Assembly (NCBI GenBank): GCA_964532405.1
Contig: CAZHIC010000003.1
Span: 1-64,000 of the forward strand
Length of the DNA stretch: 64,000 nt
DNA from: PALSA-1006 sp964532405
Lineage (GTDB): Bacteria; Pseudomonadota; Gammaproteobacteria; Burkholderiales; Gallionellaceae
Reading direction: 5' to 3'
In this document: piece by piece, positions 8,843 to 19,702 of the stretch
Position numbering within the stretch: position 1 is the first letter of the stretch
Layout of the letters: each line of letters opens with the position of its first letter
Position numbers and translations under genes: made by a program
Notes under the pieces: generated by a model
What the model was told of the DNA's origin: nothing
Databases searched by the model: none
Seen by the model: only the letters and a program-made list of their open reading frames with translations

Positions 8843-9262
8843 TTACACTTTTTTCTTGACGGACGGTTTCGCCGGTGGGACGCAAGCAAGTGCTTCAATC
8901 ACCTCGCGCGCAACCTTGCGTTGCGGCGCGGGCAACGACAAAAACGTTTCAAAAATTTCCCGCTCCTGATAACTAATTGCCTCCCGCCAGTGATCATTTT
9001 TTTCTTTGACCTTTTGTTTTATCTCAAGCCCGAAAGTCAGCTCCTCCGGTGCAATATTCAGCATTCCGGCTAAGGCAACGATCTTGTCATACGGCGGAAT
9101 GGATTCGCCCACCAGCCATTTTCTTACGCCATGCAAGGTTAACGATTTGCCGAAATAATGCTGATTGAAATGCCGTTCTAGCACGGCAGCTTCCGGCTTT
9201 AGGCCTGATTTCACCATGGCCTCACGCAACCTACTGGCAAATTGTTGTTTTACATTTTCCAT
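8843..9262 (-). CDS. XRE-like transcriptional regulator next to the type III R-M system
   Basis: The 139-residue protein has a helix-turn-helix region at about residues 8-70 (LTLHGVRKWLVGESIPPYDK, then ALAGMLNIAPEELTFG), typical of phage-type XRE repressors. A basic tail (KPSVKKKV) ends the protein. It is divergent from mod across 99 bases that hold repeated GTTACG sites. By position it is probably the controller of itself and of the restriction-modification genes, similar in principle to C proteins; that role is inferred. Confidence 0.75.
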   Translation of the reverse strand: MENVKQQFASRLREAMVKSGLKPEAAVLERHFNQHYFGKSLTLHGVRKWLVGESIPPYDKIVALAGMLNIAPEELTFGLEIKQKVKEKNDHWREAISYQEREIFETFLSLPAPQRKVAREVIEALACVPPAKPSVKKKV

Positions 9263-9270
9263 GCGAGCAC

Positions 9271-9345
9271 GTTACTAACATTGCTACATAGTTACGTAAT
9301 AGCACGGATAGTTACGTTATTTGTTAGACTAATAGTTACGCTAAT
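9271..9345. promoter_or_regulatory. Iterated operator-like sites between regulator and mod
   Basis: Three near-identical direct repeats of the form ATAGTTACG(T/C)(T/A)AT lie at 9288-9300, 9308-9320 and 9332-9344, about 20 and 24 bases apart. A partial copy (GTTACTAAC) lies at 9271-9279. Spacing of about two helical turns puts the copies on the same DNA face. They fill the divergent promoter region, as expected for cooperative binding by the adjacent regulator. Confidence 0.65.
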
Positions 9346-9361
9346 TGCTTAACAGATAACT

Positions 9362-11413
9362 ATGGCCAAAAGTCTGCTGGAACAACTCCCTGAAATCGTC
9401 GCCAACGGGCGCAAAGAAGCGGAAAGAATTCTCGAAAGTTTGGAAGGCCGCCACCGCGTGGCACTGCAAACCCGCGAATGGGTGTTGCCCGCCAAAGATA
9501 CGGCGGCACAGGACTGGATTACAGTCAATGCACGGCAAGCCCACCTTAAAACCGTTCGCCCTGAGCTTGTCGAAGGGCAAGCCAGTGGTTCGACAAGCTC
9601 ACCACGAACGGATTGGACCAACCGCCTGATCTACGGCGACAACCTGCTGGCAATGGCGGCGCTATTGGCAGGCGACGAACACACGCCCTCGCTGCGCGGC
9701 AAGATTGACCTCATCTACATCGACCCGCCCTTCGATTCCAAAGCCGACTACCGCACCAAAGTCGTGCTACCCGGTGTGGAATTGGAACAAAAGCCCACCG
9801 TCATCGAGCAGTACGCCTACTCGGATACATGGAGCGACGGCACGGCTTCCTATCTGGCGATGATTGCGCCAAGGCTGATTTTGATGCGCGAGTTATTGGC
9901 AGACACAGGATCAATCTACGTGCATCTGGATTGGCATGTTGGTCATTATGTAAAGATCGTGATGGATGAAGTCTTTGGGAAAGACAATTTCATCAATGAA
10001 ATCATCTGGCACTATCCAGACAAACTTCCCTCTGGAACAATCAGTCTTCCGAAAAATCATGACACGATTTTCTTTTGTGCAAAAAATAAGAAACTGAAAA
10101 AGTACAAACTGCTGCGTGTTGATCGGGACAAGCCTCTCATGCTTGCCAAAAAAGTCTGGAGCAAAGAACTTGGTAGATGGCATGGCTATGAACGTGATGC
10201 AAAAGGTGAGTTAATTTACGAAGAGACCACTGTAAAAATTGAAGATGACGTTTGGAAAATTCCAGCCGCATCTGTTGTACGTGGTGCGGAAACATTGAAT
10301 TACGCAACACAAAAACCATCGGAAATACTACGCCGCATCCTTGAAATGTCGACTGATGCTGGAGATGTCGTCGCCGACTTCTTCGGAGGCTCCGGCACCA
10401 CCGCTGCCGTGGCAGAAAAGCTCGGTCGTCGCTGGATCACCAGTGATCTCGGCAAGCCCGCCTGTATGGTGATGCGCAAGCGGCTGATCGACCAGAACGC
10501 GCAACCCTTTCTGTATCAAGCCATCGGCGACTATCAGGTGGAAGCGGCGAAGTCCATGCTGGGGCGCGGCTTTCGCATGGGCGATTTGGCGCAGATTGTG
10601 TTGTCGCTGTTTGGCGCGTTGCCGTTGCCGGTGGAAGATAATCCAAATCGGAATTTGGGGTATCTGACAAATTCACCCTCACCCCAACCCTCTCCCCAAC
10701 CCTCTCCCAGTGGGAGAGGGAGTAAAACGCTGGTGCTGGCCGATTCACCCAACAAACTCACCGGCGCGGCCACGTTGAAAAAAGCCATTGCCCTGCGCGA
10801 TACGCTGATGGGCGGCTGGGACAAGGTGGTGGTGCTGGGTTGGAATTTTGAGATGTCTATCGGCGAGACGATTAGCGCGCTGAACGATAGTCGTCTTGAG
10901 GTGCTGGTGATTCCGCCGGATTTGTTGGATCGCTTGAAGAAAAAAGGCGGGCTGGAAAAACTCAAAGGCTCGGTGCGGTTTTCGTCGTTGCAGTATTTGA
11001 CGATTAGGCCGGTGGTGCGCATTCCCTCTCCCCCAGCCCCTCTCCCGAAAGCGGGCGAGGGGAGCGAGACCATTACCGTGCAACTGGACAACTACGTGTT
11101 GCTGTCACCGGAAGCAATTAATCTCGACGATGCCAATCGCGTGAAGTTGCAGGCGGTCATCAACCAGGAGCCGCTGGCGTTGATCGAATACTGGGCGGTT
11201 GATCCCGACTATGACGGGCAGGTGTTTCGCTCGGTGTGGCAGGACTATCGCGGCAACACGGAGAACGACGGCGACCCGTTGCGCGTGGTAACGAAAGCTG
11301 TTTTGAGTTTGCCGCTAAAAGCTGGTGCGCGCCGCGTGTGCGTGAGGGCGGTGGATGTATTCGGTTTTGAGGCGGAAGCGGTGGCAACAGTGGAGTTGCC
11401 GCGTGAAATTTAA
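9362..11413 (+). CDS. mod: Type III restriction-modification DNA methyltransferase (Mod)
   Basis: The 683-residue protein has the beta-class N6-adenine methyltransferase order: catalytic motif IV as DPPF (residues 121-124, IDLIYIDPPFDSKADY) before the AdoMet motif I, FFGGSGTTAAVAEKL, near residue 340. The stretch between them would hold the target recognition domain and is locally AT-richer (about 10000-10330), as is common for exchanged specificity regions. Three in-frame palindromic repeats add extra peptides near residues 65-83, 437-456 and 554-571. The Res subunit is encoded at 12067, separated by a toxin-antitoxin pair. Whether Mod is active with these insertions is open. Confidence 0.9.
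   Translation: MAKSLLEQLPEIVANGRKEAERILESLEGRHRVALQTREWVLPAKDTAAQDWITVNARQAHLKTVRPELVEGQASGSTSSPRTDWTNRLIYGDNLLAMAALLAGDEHTPSLRGKIDLIYIDPPFDSKADYRTKVVLPGVELEQKPTVIEQYAYSDTWSDGTASYLAMIAPRLILMRELLADTGSIYVHLDWHVGHYVKIVMDEVFGKDNFINEIIWHYPDKLPSGTISLPKNHDTIFFCAKNKKLKKYKLLRVDRDKPLMLAKKVWSKELGRWHGYERDAKGELIYEETTVKIEDDVWKIPAASVVRGAETLNYATQKPSEILRRILEMSTDAGDVVADFFGGSGTTAAVAEKLGRRWITSDLGKPACMVMRKRLIDQNAQPFLYQAIGDYQVEAAKSMLGRGFRMGDLAQIVLSLFGALPLPVEDNPNRNLGYLTNSPSPQPSPQPSPSGRGSKTLVLADSPNKLTGAATLKKAIALRDTLMGGWDKVVVLGWNFEMSIGETISALNDSRLEVLVIPPDLLDRLKKKGGLEKLKGSVRFSSLQYLTIRPVVRIPSPPAPLPKAGEGSETITVQLDNYVLLSPEAINLDDANRVKLQAVINQEPLALIEYWAVDPDYDGQVFRSVWQDYRGNTENDGDPLRVVTKAVLSLPLKAGARRVCVRAVDVFGFEAEAVATVELPREI
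9553..9610. repeat. In-frame PELVEG-type palindromic repeat inside mod
   Basis: CGTTCGCCCTGAGCTTGTCG and GGTTCGACAAGCTCACCACG form the arms of a widespread palindrome. In the mod frame it is translated as RPELVEGQASGSTSSPRTD, before motif IV. Confidence 0.8.
10674..10724. repeat. In-frame CCCTCTCCC repeat inside mod
   Basis: CCCTCACCCCAACCCTCTCC followed by CAGTGGGAGAGGGAG forms a hairpin of the common CCCTCTCCC family. It is translated as SPSPQPSPQPSPSGRGS within the C-terminal half of Mod. Confidence 0.8.
11022..11066. repeat. Second in-frame CCCTCTCCC repeat inside mod
   Basis: CCCTCTCCCCCAGCCCCTCT with the downstream GCGGGCGAGGGGAG forms the same type of hairpin, translated as PSPPAPLPKAGEGS. 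Confidence 0.8.
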
Positions 11414-11426
11414 AACGCGAATGGTG

Positions 11427-11744
11427 TCAGGCGACTGCCAGTTCATGGATAGCGCGCAGACTGGTTTTCATTTCCACCTGCGCCACTTTCAAGTCATACG
11501 TGTTCTGCAAATTCAACCAATACTGGGGGGTTTGCCCGAAGGCGCGGCCAAGGCGCAACGCCATTTCAGCCGTGACAGGGCGACTGCCATTCAGCAGGTG
11601 CGAGACACGCATAGCAGACACGTCAATCGCTGCGGCAAACGCGGCTTGTGTCATTCCCAAGTCGTCCAGCGTTTCGCGCAGAAATTCGCCGGGGTGAATG
11701 GGGGGCATACCGTTGGTAACAGATTTAGTTTTCATCTTCATCAC
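11427..11744 (-). CDS. higA: HigA-type antitoxin
   Basis: The 105-residue XRE-family protein has the HigA signature PPIHPGEFLRETLDDLGMTQ followed by the helix-turn-helix (AAFAAAIDVSAMRVSHLLNG) and RPVTAEMALRLGRAFG. It neutralises the HigB toxin encoded just upstream (three bases apart) and normally represses the operon. The toxin-first order is typical of higBA. The pair points against mod and res and sits exactly between them. The start may be the later ATG before PPIHPGE. Confidence 0.92.
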   Translation of the reverse strand: MMKMKTKSVTNGMPPIHPGEFLRETLDDLGMTQAAFAAAIDVSAMRVSHLLNGSRPVTAEMALRLGRAFGQTPQYWLNLQNTYDLKVAQVEMKTSLRAIHELAVA

Positions 11745-11747
11745 TCC

Positions 11748-12029
11748 TCAGTGGTAATCCACGATCTCGACATCCAGCGCATCGCCATTCTCAAACCTGA
11801 AACACAACCGCCACTGATCGTTGATGCGGATGCTCCATTGGCCGCTGCGATTTCCGCTCAACGGCTCAAGCCGATTGGAAGGCGGCATCCGCATATCTTC
11901 AACGATGGTTGCCGCATCCAGTTGGGTCAGGCGTTTAACGACACGCCGCAAAATGTCCGGCGGCAAGCGGCGCGATTTGCCCGTGGCAAACAAACGTTCA
12001 GTTTCGGTGTCGGCAAAGTTTTTAATCAC
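11748..12029 (-). CDS. higB: HigB-type toxin (RelE superfamily)
   Basis: From the GTG at 12029 the protein is 93 residues, the normal HigB length. It starts IKNFADTETERLFATGKSRR and ends with WRLCFRFENGDALDVEIVDYH-like strands. The family are ribosome-dependent mRNA interferases. A longer frame to 12080 exists, but its first 17 residues are not family-like and would overlap the res promoter. HigA follows directly. Confidence 0.9.
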   Translation of the reverse strand: MIKNFADTETERLFATGKSRRLPPDILRRVVKRLTQLDAATIVEDMRMPPSNRLEPLSGNRSGQWSIRINDQWRLCFRFENGDALDVEIVDYH

Positions 12030-12066
12030 GCCCGCAATATAAACAATTTGTTTACTGAAAGCAACT

Positions 12067-15003
12067 ATGTCTAAGGACAACGATCAACTCGCCCTCTCCG
12101 CCGGCCTCACTGCCAAGACCAATCAACTTTGCATCGGCCTTGAATCGGGCGTTGCCGATATTTTCGAGCTGGTTACACCAACCACGGCAACCTTGCTGAA
12201 GTGGTGGTTTGGCGAAGATATGATTGCCGCGCGCAGCACGCTGAATTTTCATGCGGGGCAACGGCAGGCAATTCTCAATGCGATTGTTGCGCATGAAGTG
12301 CTGGGCGCGACGACGTTGCTGGATTTGTACAAGCAGGCCGCGCCGGATGCGCTGCTGACCGCTAATCGTATGAATGAAGTGGCGCAAGCCAAGCACGCGC
12401 ATCCGAAGTATTGCCTGAAAATGGCAACTGGCACGGGAAAGACGTGGGTGCTGCAAGCGTTGATGATTTGGCAGTTGCTCAACAAAACGGCAGCGCTGGC
12501 GGAGGGGATTGACGACCCGCGTTTCACGCGGCAGTTTCTGATGGTTGCGCCCGGCCTGATTGTGTATGACCGGCTGCTGGATGCGTTTTGCGGCAAGCAA
12601 ATGAGTGGTGTGCGTGATTTCGCCACGTCCGATGTAGCGAAATTCGCCGAGCTATTTATCCCGGAAGCCTATCGCGAAACAGTGTTCGGATTTGTGCGCG
12701 GCAATGTGTGCAGCAAAGCGGAAATCGGTTTGAAGGCGACCGGTAACGGCATGATTGCTATTTCCAACTGGCATTTGCTGGCGGATGCGGATGAGTTGGA
12801 AAGTGAGGAAGAAATTTCTGCGCCGGGTGCGATGCCGGAAGCGCAACACGTGATCGCTGCCGTGTTGCCGCTGATGCCGGGCAAGAGCACGGGCAACAGT
12901 TTGGATGTGTTGGATCGCCGTTATGCGCGCGGCAACGTGCTGGATTATTTGGCGGGACTCCCCGATTTGATGGTGTTCAACGACGAGGCGCACCATATCC
13001 ACGAGTTGAAGAAAGAAGGTGAGACCAGCGAGGTGGAATGGCAGAAGAGTTTATCCAAAATTGCCGCGAGCAAAGGCCGCCGCTTTGTGCAGATGGACTT
13101 TTCCGCCACGCCTTACAATGATGTCGGCTCCGGCAAGAACAAACGCAAGCTGTACTTCGCGCACATCATCACCGACTTTGATTTGCACAGTGCGATGCGC
13201 GCCGGACTGGTGAAATCGCTGGTGTTGGATCGGCGTAAAGAAATCGGCGCGCTGCCGTTGGAATTCAAGGCAGAACGGGATGAGGATGACAATCCGATCT
13301 TGAGCGATGGGCAGCGCGTAATGTTGCGCGCCGGTTTGCAGAAGCTGAAAAAGTTGGAGGCGGACTTTGCGCTCATTGATCCGACACGGCATCCGAAAAT
13401 GCTGGTGGTGTGCGAGGACACCACGGTGTCGCCTTTGGTTGCGAATTTTTTGCGCGATGAGGGGTTGAGCGAGGACGAAGTGATGTCCATCGACTCCGGC
13501 AAGAAAGCGGAGTTGGGCGAAAAAGATTGGGCGCCGGTGCGCGAGCGGTTGTTCAGCGTGGATCAACATGCCACGCCACGCGTGATTGTCAGCGTACTTA
13601 TGCTGCGCGAAGGTTTCGACGTAAACAATATTTGCGTGATCGTGCCACTGCGCAGTTCACAGGCGCAAATTCTGCTGGAACAAACCATCGGGCGCGGTTT
13701 GCGCCTGATGTGGCGCGATGAGGAATATGCCGATCTGAAACGCGAGAACCGGGAACGATTGAAGAACGGGCAAGAACCAAACAATCTGATCGACGTTCTC
13801 TCTATCGTTGAGCACCCCGCATTTCAGTCCTTCTACAACGACCTGATGGCTGAAGGACTGGCTGGCGTAACCACCGATGAGATGGATGGCACCAGCAGCA
13901 CGGGCGATGTGATTGCGGCGGAATTGCGCGACGGATTTGAAGAATATGATTTCGCCACTCCGTTCATTTTGCGCGAAGCGGAATCATTTCTTGAACACCA
14001 CGCGCTGGACTTAACCACGCTGCCCACATTTTCCGCGATGCCGTTAACACAGCTCACCGAACTGATCGGCAAAGGCGACACGTTTGTGTCGCAGGACTTG
14101 CAGAGCAGCACACTGTTTGGCGATTACCGCGTGGATGGTGCGGTGATGAATGTAGGCGGCTACAACGATTTTCTCGCACGCCTCACTCGCCGCATCGGAC
14201 AGGCATTGAGCCAACCCCTACCCAAGGGCAACAAGATCGCCACGCATTTGGCAAACCCGTATTTGCAGGTAAACACGGCGGCACTCACGGGATGGCTGGA
14301 CGATTACATTCGCGGGCATTTGTTCGGCGCGGCGTTTGAGCCGATGCAAACAGAGCAATGGCGCGTGCTGTTGTTGCAGCCGGTGATTGATCACATCACC
14401 AAAGTTTTCGCTGTGGCGCTGATCGAATCTGAGCATCAGGATGTGGTGGGCGAAACAGAGGTGCGGCATCGAAAATTGTCGGAAGTGCCGAAGTTGATGA
14501 TGCGCGAAAGCAATTCGTTGCCTGTGACCAAGTGCATCTACGAACGGCTGGCGTTTCCGGCACACAACGGCGGGTTGGAGCGTGCGTTTATGCAATGGGC
14601 GCAGGCCGACACGCAAGTACTGGCCTTCTGCAAAGTGAGTGAAACGCGGCATGATTTTGTGCGGTTACGCTATGTGAAGGAAGACGGGCTACCTGCGTTC
14701 TACTCGCCCGATTTTTTGGTGCGCACTGGAGAGGCAATTTATCTGGTGGAGACCAAGGCACAAGGACAAGTCACCACACCCAATGTGCAGCGCAAATTGA
14801 AAGCGGCGGTGTCATGGTGCGAACGACTCAATGGCTTGGATGCGGAACAGCGCAGCGGACTGCCGTGGCATTACGTTTTATTAGGGGAAACCACGTTCCA
14901 AGACTGGCGAGACAAAGGGGCAAGACTAGGTGATTTACTGAACTTTTCCAGAGCACGCCCACTGGCCGATGTATCTGCACAAACGCGATTAGCTTGGTCG
15001 TGA
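12067..15003 (+). CDS. res: Type III restriction endonuclease (Res)
   Basis: The 978-residue subunit pairs with Mod to cut DNA between inverted sites in an ATP-dependent way. The superfamily 2 helicase core is visible: Walker A in MATGTGKTWVLQ, the DEAH-like box FNDEAHHIHE, FSATPYND (motif III) and QTIGRGLRL (motif VI). Near the C terminus PDFLVRTGEAIYLVETKAQG provides the PD-(D/E)xK nuclease residues D, E and K. The length is normal and the frame is intact. ATG at 12067 is 37 bases from the divergent higB start. Expression separate from mod is likely, because the TA pair intervenes on the other strand. Confidence 0.92.
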   Translation: MSKDNDQLALSAGLTAKTNQLCIGLESGVADIFELVTPTTATLLKWWFGEDMIAARSTLNFHAGQRQAILNAIVAHEVLGATTLLDLYKQAAPDALLTANRMNEVAQAKHAHPKYCLKMATGTGKTWVLQALMIWQLLNKTAALAEGIDDPRFTRQFLMVAPGLIVYDRLLDAFCGKQMSGVRDFATSDVAKFAELFIPEAYRETVFGFVRGNVCSKAEIGLKATGNGMIAISNWHLLADADELESEEEISAPGAMPEAQHVIAAVLPLMPGKSTGNSLDVLDRRYARGNVLDYLAGLPDLMVFNDEAHHIHELKKEGETSEVEWQKSLSKIAASKGRRFVQMDFSATPYNDVGSGKNKRKLYFAHIITDFDLHSAMRAGLVKSLVLDRRKEIGALPLEFKAERDEDDNPILSDGQRVMLRAGLQKLKKLEADFALIDPTRHPKMLVVCEDTTVSPLVANFLRDEGLSEDEVMSIDSGKKAELGEKDWAPVRERLFSVDQHATPRVIVSVLMLREGFDVNNICVIVPLRSSQAQILLEQTIGRGLRLMWRDEEYADLKRENRERLKNGQEPNNLIDVLSIVEHPAFQSFYNDLMAEGLAGVTTDEMDGTSSTGDVIAAELRDGFEEYDFATPFILREAESFLEHHALDLTTLPTFSAMPLTQLTELIGKGDTFVSQDLQSSTLFGDYRVDGAVMNVGGYNDFLARLTRRIGQALSQPLPKGNKIATHLANPYLQVNTAALTGWLDDYIRGHLFGAAFEPMQTEQWRVLLLQPVIDHITKVFAVALIESEHQDVVGETEVRHRKLSEVPKLMMRESNSLPVTKCIYERLAFPAHNGGLERAFMQWAQADTQVLAFCKVSETRHDFVRLRYVKEDGLPAFYSPDFLVRTGEAIYLVETKAQGQVTTPNVQRKLKAAVSWCERLNGLDAEQRSGLPWHYVLLGETTFQDWRDKGARLGDLLNFSRARPLADVSAQTRLAWS

Positions 15004-15017
15004 TGCAGTGGTTAGAC

Positions 15018-15281
15018 TTATTGATACGATGGTCGGGTTGCTTGCTCTAGTTGCGTCAGCCAGCGTAGAGCCTGTTCGCGCGAGGTACCGCACATTTCTG
15101 TCGAGGGTCTTAATCCGGCACAGAAAGCGGGGCGTTCTTGTTGGCCGAACACTGCACAGCGAAAATCGGTCATGAGTTGAACGCAACGCACCCCGGCGGG
15201 TTTGCCCTGCGGCATACCCGGCAACGGCGAGGTGATGGAAGGGGCGATGCAGCAAGCGCCGCAACCCTCTCGGCAATTCAT
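15018..15281 (-). CDS. YkgJ-type cysteine cluster protein
   Basis: This 87-residue protein begins MNCREGCGACCIAPSI and has further cysteines at residues 33, 42, 54 and 64. That is the pattern of the YkgJ/UPF0153 family, which is thought to bind zinc or iron through a CxxxCxxCC cluster. It starts two bases after the thiC stop in the same direction, so it is probably co-transcribed with thiC under the TPP riboswitch. A much longer open frame runs antisense-free through thiC in another frame and is rejected. Function is unknown. Confidence 0.85.
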   Translation of the reverse strand: MNCREGCGACCIAPSITSPLPGMPQGKPAGVRCVQLMTDFRCAVFGQQERPAFCAGLRPSTEMCGTSREQALRWLTQLEQATRPSYQ

Positions 15282-15283
15282 CG

Positions 15284-17155
<1,872 letters not shown>

Positions 17156-17177
17156 GGTTTGGTGCTCCAAAATTTCG

Positions 17178-17276
17178 GGAGGCATCCAAGGACGCTTCCC
17201 TACGACGGCATTACCCGTACAGGTTCAAAGGGTGTATCTCACTTCGCGTTCACAGCGAAGACCCCCAGCAAGGCGG
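17178..17276 (-). promoter_or_regulatory. TPP riboswitch upstream of thiC
   Basis: The minus strand reads GCTGGGGGTCTTCG, a variable stem, then GTGAGATACACCCTTTGAAC, CTGTACGGGTAATGCCG and TCGTAGGGAAGC. These match the THI-box elements GGGGUG-like, CUGAGA-like, the CCUUUGAACCUG bulge, GGGUAAUGCC and GUAGGGAA. The element ends about 25 bases before the thiC start, consistent with translational control by thiamine pyrophosphate. Confidence 0.95.
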
Positions 17277-17392
17277 GCAAGGTACTGGAAAGGCTTTCTA
17301 AAAGCAAGCGCGGATAATCTGTTTTTGTTTCAGGCTTATTTTGCGGGCGCAGAGCCGATATAATCCGACCATACAACTAACTCTTACCTGTC

Positions 17393-19702
17393 ATGACTTC
17401 TCGTTGGTGGTTCCTCCCTGCTCTTGCCGTACTCGCTTTACCGATATTGCCATTGCTGGTCGTCATATTCGCGGCGATGCTCACCTATCCCACGCTACCT
17501 TCTCTGGAGGCTTTGACCGATTACCGCCCGAAAGTGCCGTTGCGTGTTTTCAGTGCGGAAGGCCTGTTGATCGGCGAGTTTGGCGAAGAGCGGCGCGAAC
17601 TGATCAAGATCAATGAGGTTCCAGACCTCATGAAGAAAGCCATCTTAGCCGCTGAAGACGACCGTTTCTATGAACACGGCGGTGTCGATTATTCGGGCGT
17701 ACTGCGTGCGGCCTATTCTAACTTTATCTCACACGGTGCGAAGCAGGGTGCCAGCACGATCACCATGCAAGTCGCGCGAAATTTCTTTTTGTCGAAAGAA
17801 AAGACCCTGACGCGCAAGTTCAATGAAATGCTGCTCGCGTTCAAGATCGAGCACAACTTGAGCAAGGATGAAATCCTGCAGCTCTATATCAACCAGATTT
17901 ATCTGGGTCAACGCTCTTACGGCTTTGCCGCTGCGGCGCAGATTTATTACGGCAAACCGCTGGGGCAACTCAGCGTTGCGGAAATGGCCATGCTGGCGGG
18001 TCTGCCCAAAGCGCCCTCGGCGTTCAATCCGGTGGTGAACCCCAAGCGCGCCAAGCTGCGCCAAATGTATGTGTTGCGGCGCATGCACGAGCTTGGATTT
18101 ATCGATTCCATCCAGCTTGCCGCCGCACAAATCGAACCTTTTGTTGCCAAACACGGCAATCAGGAATTCTCTGTCAAAGCCGATTACCTTGCCGAAATGG
18201 TGCGTCAGGTGATGTACGAACGCTATCAGGAAGACACCTACACCCAAGGCTATAACGTCTACACCACCATACGCCAGCAAGATCAGGCCGCCGCTTATGC
18301 GGCCGTGCGCAGCGGCGTGTTGGAATACGACAGCCGCCACGGTTATCGCGGCCCGGAAGGCTTTATCGACTTGCGCAAAGACAAGAGCGAAGAGTTTATG
18401 GAAGAGGCGTTGCAGGAAGTCTCCGACAGCGATGACTTGATTCCCGCCATCGTCGAATCGGTCAGCCCGAAAGCGATTAAGGCCTACGCCAAAGGCGGCT
18501 TGGTGGTCGAAATCAGCGGCGAAGGATTGCGCTTTGCCCAGCGCTCTCTGGGTGACAAGCTTTCTCTGAACCAGCGTATTCGGGTCGGCTCGCTGATCCG
18601 CGTGCAGAAGAACGAAAAGGACAACTGGCAGATCGCGCAAATTCCCCAGGTCGAATCGGCCTTTGTTTCCGCCAGCCCGCGCAATGGTCAAATTTACGCC
18701 TTGGTGGGCGGATTCGATTTCAACCACAACCAATTCAATCACGTCACTCAAGCTTGGCGTCAGCCGGGTTCGGGTTTCAAGCCGTTTATTTATTCCGCCG
18801 CATTGGAAAAAGGCTTCACCCCGGCGTCGATGATCAACGATGCCCCGTTGGTCTTCGATGCCGCGCAGACGGGTGACGTGCCGTGGCAGCCCAAGAATTA
18901 CGAGGACAGTTTTGACGGCCCCATGCGCATGCGCCAAGGTCTAGTCAAGTCGAAGAACCTGGTGTCTATCCGCATTCTTCAGGCCATCGGCCCAGAGTAC
19001 GCCCAAGACTACATCACCAAATTCGGCTTCGATAAAGACAAGCACGGCCCCTACCTCACCATGGCGCTGGGGGCAGGCTCTGTCACCCCCATGCAGCTGC
19101 TGACGGGATACTCCGTCTTCGCCAACGGCGGCTACCGCATCATGCCGTATTTCATCGAGCGCATCGAAGACGCGCAAGGCAAGCTGCTCAGTCAGTCTGC
19201 ATCCGTCGTGGCGGGGGGCGGCGCGGAACAAGTTATCGATGTGCGCAACGCCTTTACCATGGTCAGCATGATGCAGGACGTCGTGCGCTACGGCACCGCC
19301 GTGCGCGCCATGACTCTGGGGCGGAAAGACCTCGCGGGCAAGACCGGCACCACCAGCGATTCGATGGACGCTTGGTTCTGCGGATTCCAGCCGACCATCG
19401 TCGCCATATCGTGGATAGGCTTCGATACGCCGCGCAGTCTGGGCGAAAAAGAAACGGGCGGCGGCGCGGCGCTCCCGATGTGGATGAGCTACATGGGAAA
19501 AGTTTTGAAAGATGTGCCGGAAGCCGAATACACCATGCCGGAGAACATGGTGGCCGTGCGCATCAACGACAATGGCCTGCGCGATCCGAACGGCAGCAGA
19601 GTGGAATATTTCTATCAGGAAAATATTCCCCCGGCAGCGGGCGACGCCCAGTCGGGAGAAAGCACCGAACGCATCGACTCGGTCAAAGACCAACTTTTCT
19701 AA
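17393..19702 (+). CDS. mrcA: Penicillin-binding protein 1A
   Basis: This bifunctional peptidoglycan synthase is anchored by one N-terminal transmembrane helix (LPALAVLALPILPLLVVIFA). The GT51 glycosyltransferase domain has AAEDDRFYEHGGVDY with the catalytic glutamate, then QGASTITMQVARNFF and KDEILQLYINQIYLG. An OB-like insert follows. The transpeptidase has the SxxK motif in QPGSGFKPF and the KTGTT box in LAGKTGTTSDSMDAWF. The length of 769 residues fits. It overlaps the next gene by one base (TAATG), so the two are likely co-transcribed. Confidence 0.95.
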   Translation: MTSRWWFLPALAVLALPILPLLVVIFAAMLTYPTLPSLEALTDYRPKVPLRVFSAEGLLIGEFGEERRELIKINEVPDLMKKAILAAEDDRFYEHGGVDYSGVLRAAYSNFISHGAKQGASTITMQVARNFFLSKEKTLTRKFNEMLLAFKIEHNLSKDEILQLYINQIYLGQRSYGFAAAAQIYYGKPLGQLSVAEMAMLAGLPKAPSAFNPVVNPKRAKLRQMYVLRRMHELGFIDSIQLAAAQIEPFVAKHGNQEFSVKADYLAEMVRQVMYERYQEDTYTQGYNVYTTIRQQDQAAAYAAVRSGVLEYDSRHGYRGPEGFIDLRKDKSEEFMEEALQEVSDSDDLIPAIVESVSPKAIKAYAKGGLVVEISGEGLRFAQRSLGDKLSLNQRIRVGSLIRVQKNEKDNWQIAQIPQVESAFVSASPRNGQIYALVGGFDFNHNQFNHVTQAWRQPGSGFKPFIYSAALEKGFTPASMINDAPLVFDAAQTGDVPWQPKNYEDSFDGPMRMRQGLVKSKNLVSIRILQAIGPEYAQDYITKFGFDKDKHGPYLTMALGAGSVTPMQLLTGYSVFANGGYRIMPYFIERIEDAQGKLLSQSASVVAGGGAEQVIDVRNAFTMVSMMQDVVRYGTAVRAMTLGRKDLAGKTGTTSDSMDAWFCGFQPTIVAISWIGFDTPRSLGEKETGGGAALPMWMSYMGKVLKDVPEAEYTMPENMVAVRINDNGLRDPNGSRVEYFYQENIPPAAGDAQSGESTERIDSVKDQLF

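Noticed and set aside
9288..9344. Possible short CRISPR-like array
   Set aside because: Only three 13-base units with 7-11 bases between them; too short for CRISPR and better read as operators.
17729..18937. 402-codon antisense frame in mrcA
   Set aside because: Shadow frame of a strongly conserved gene; no motif and no ribosome site.
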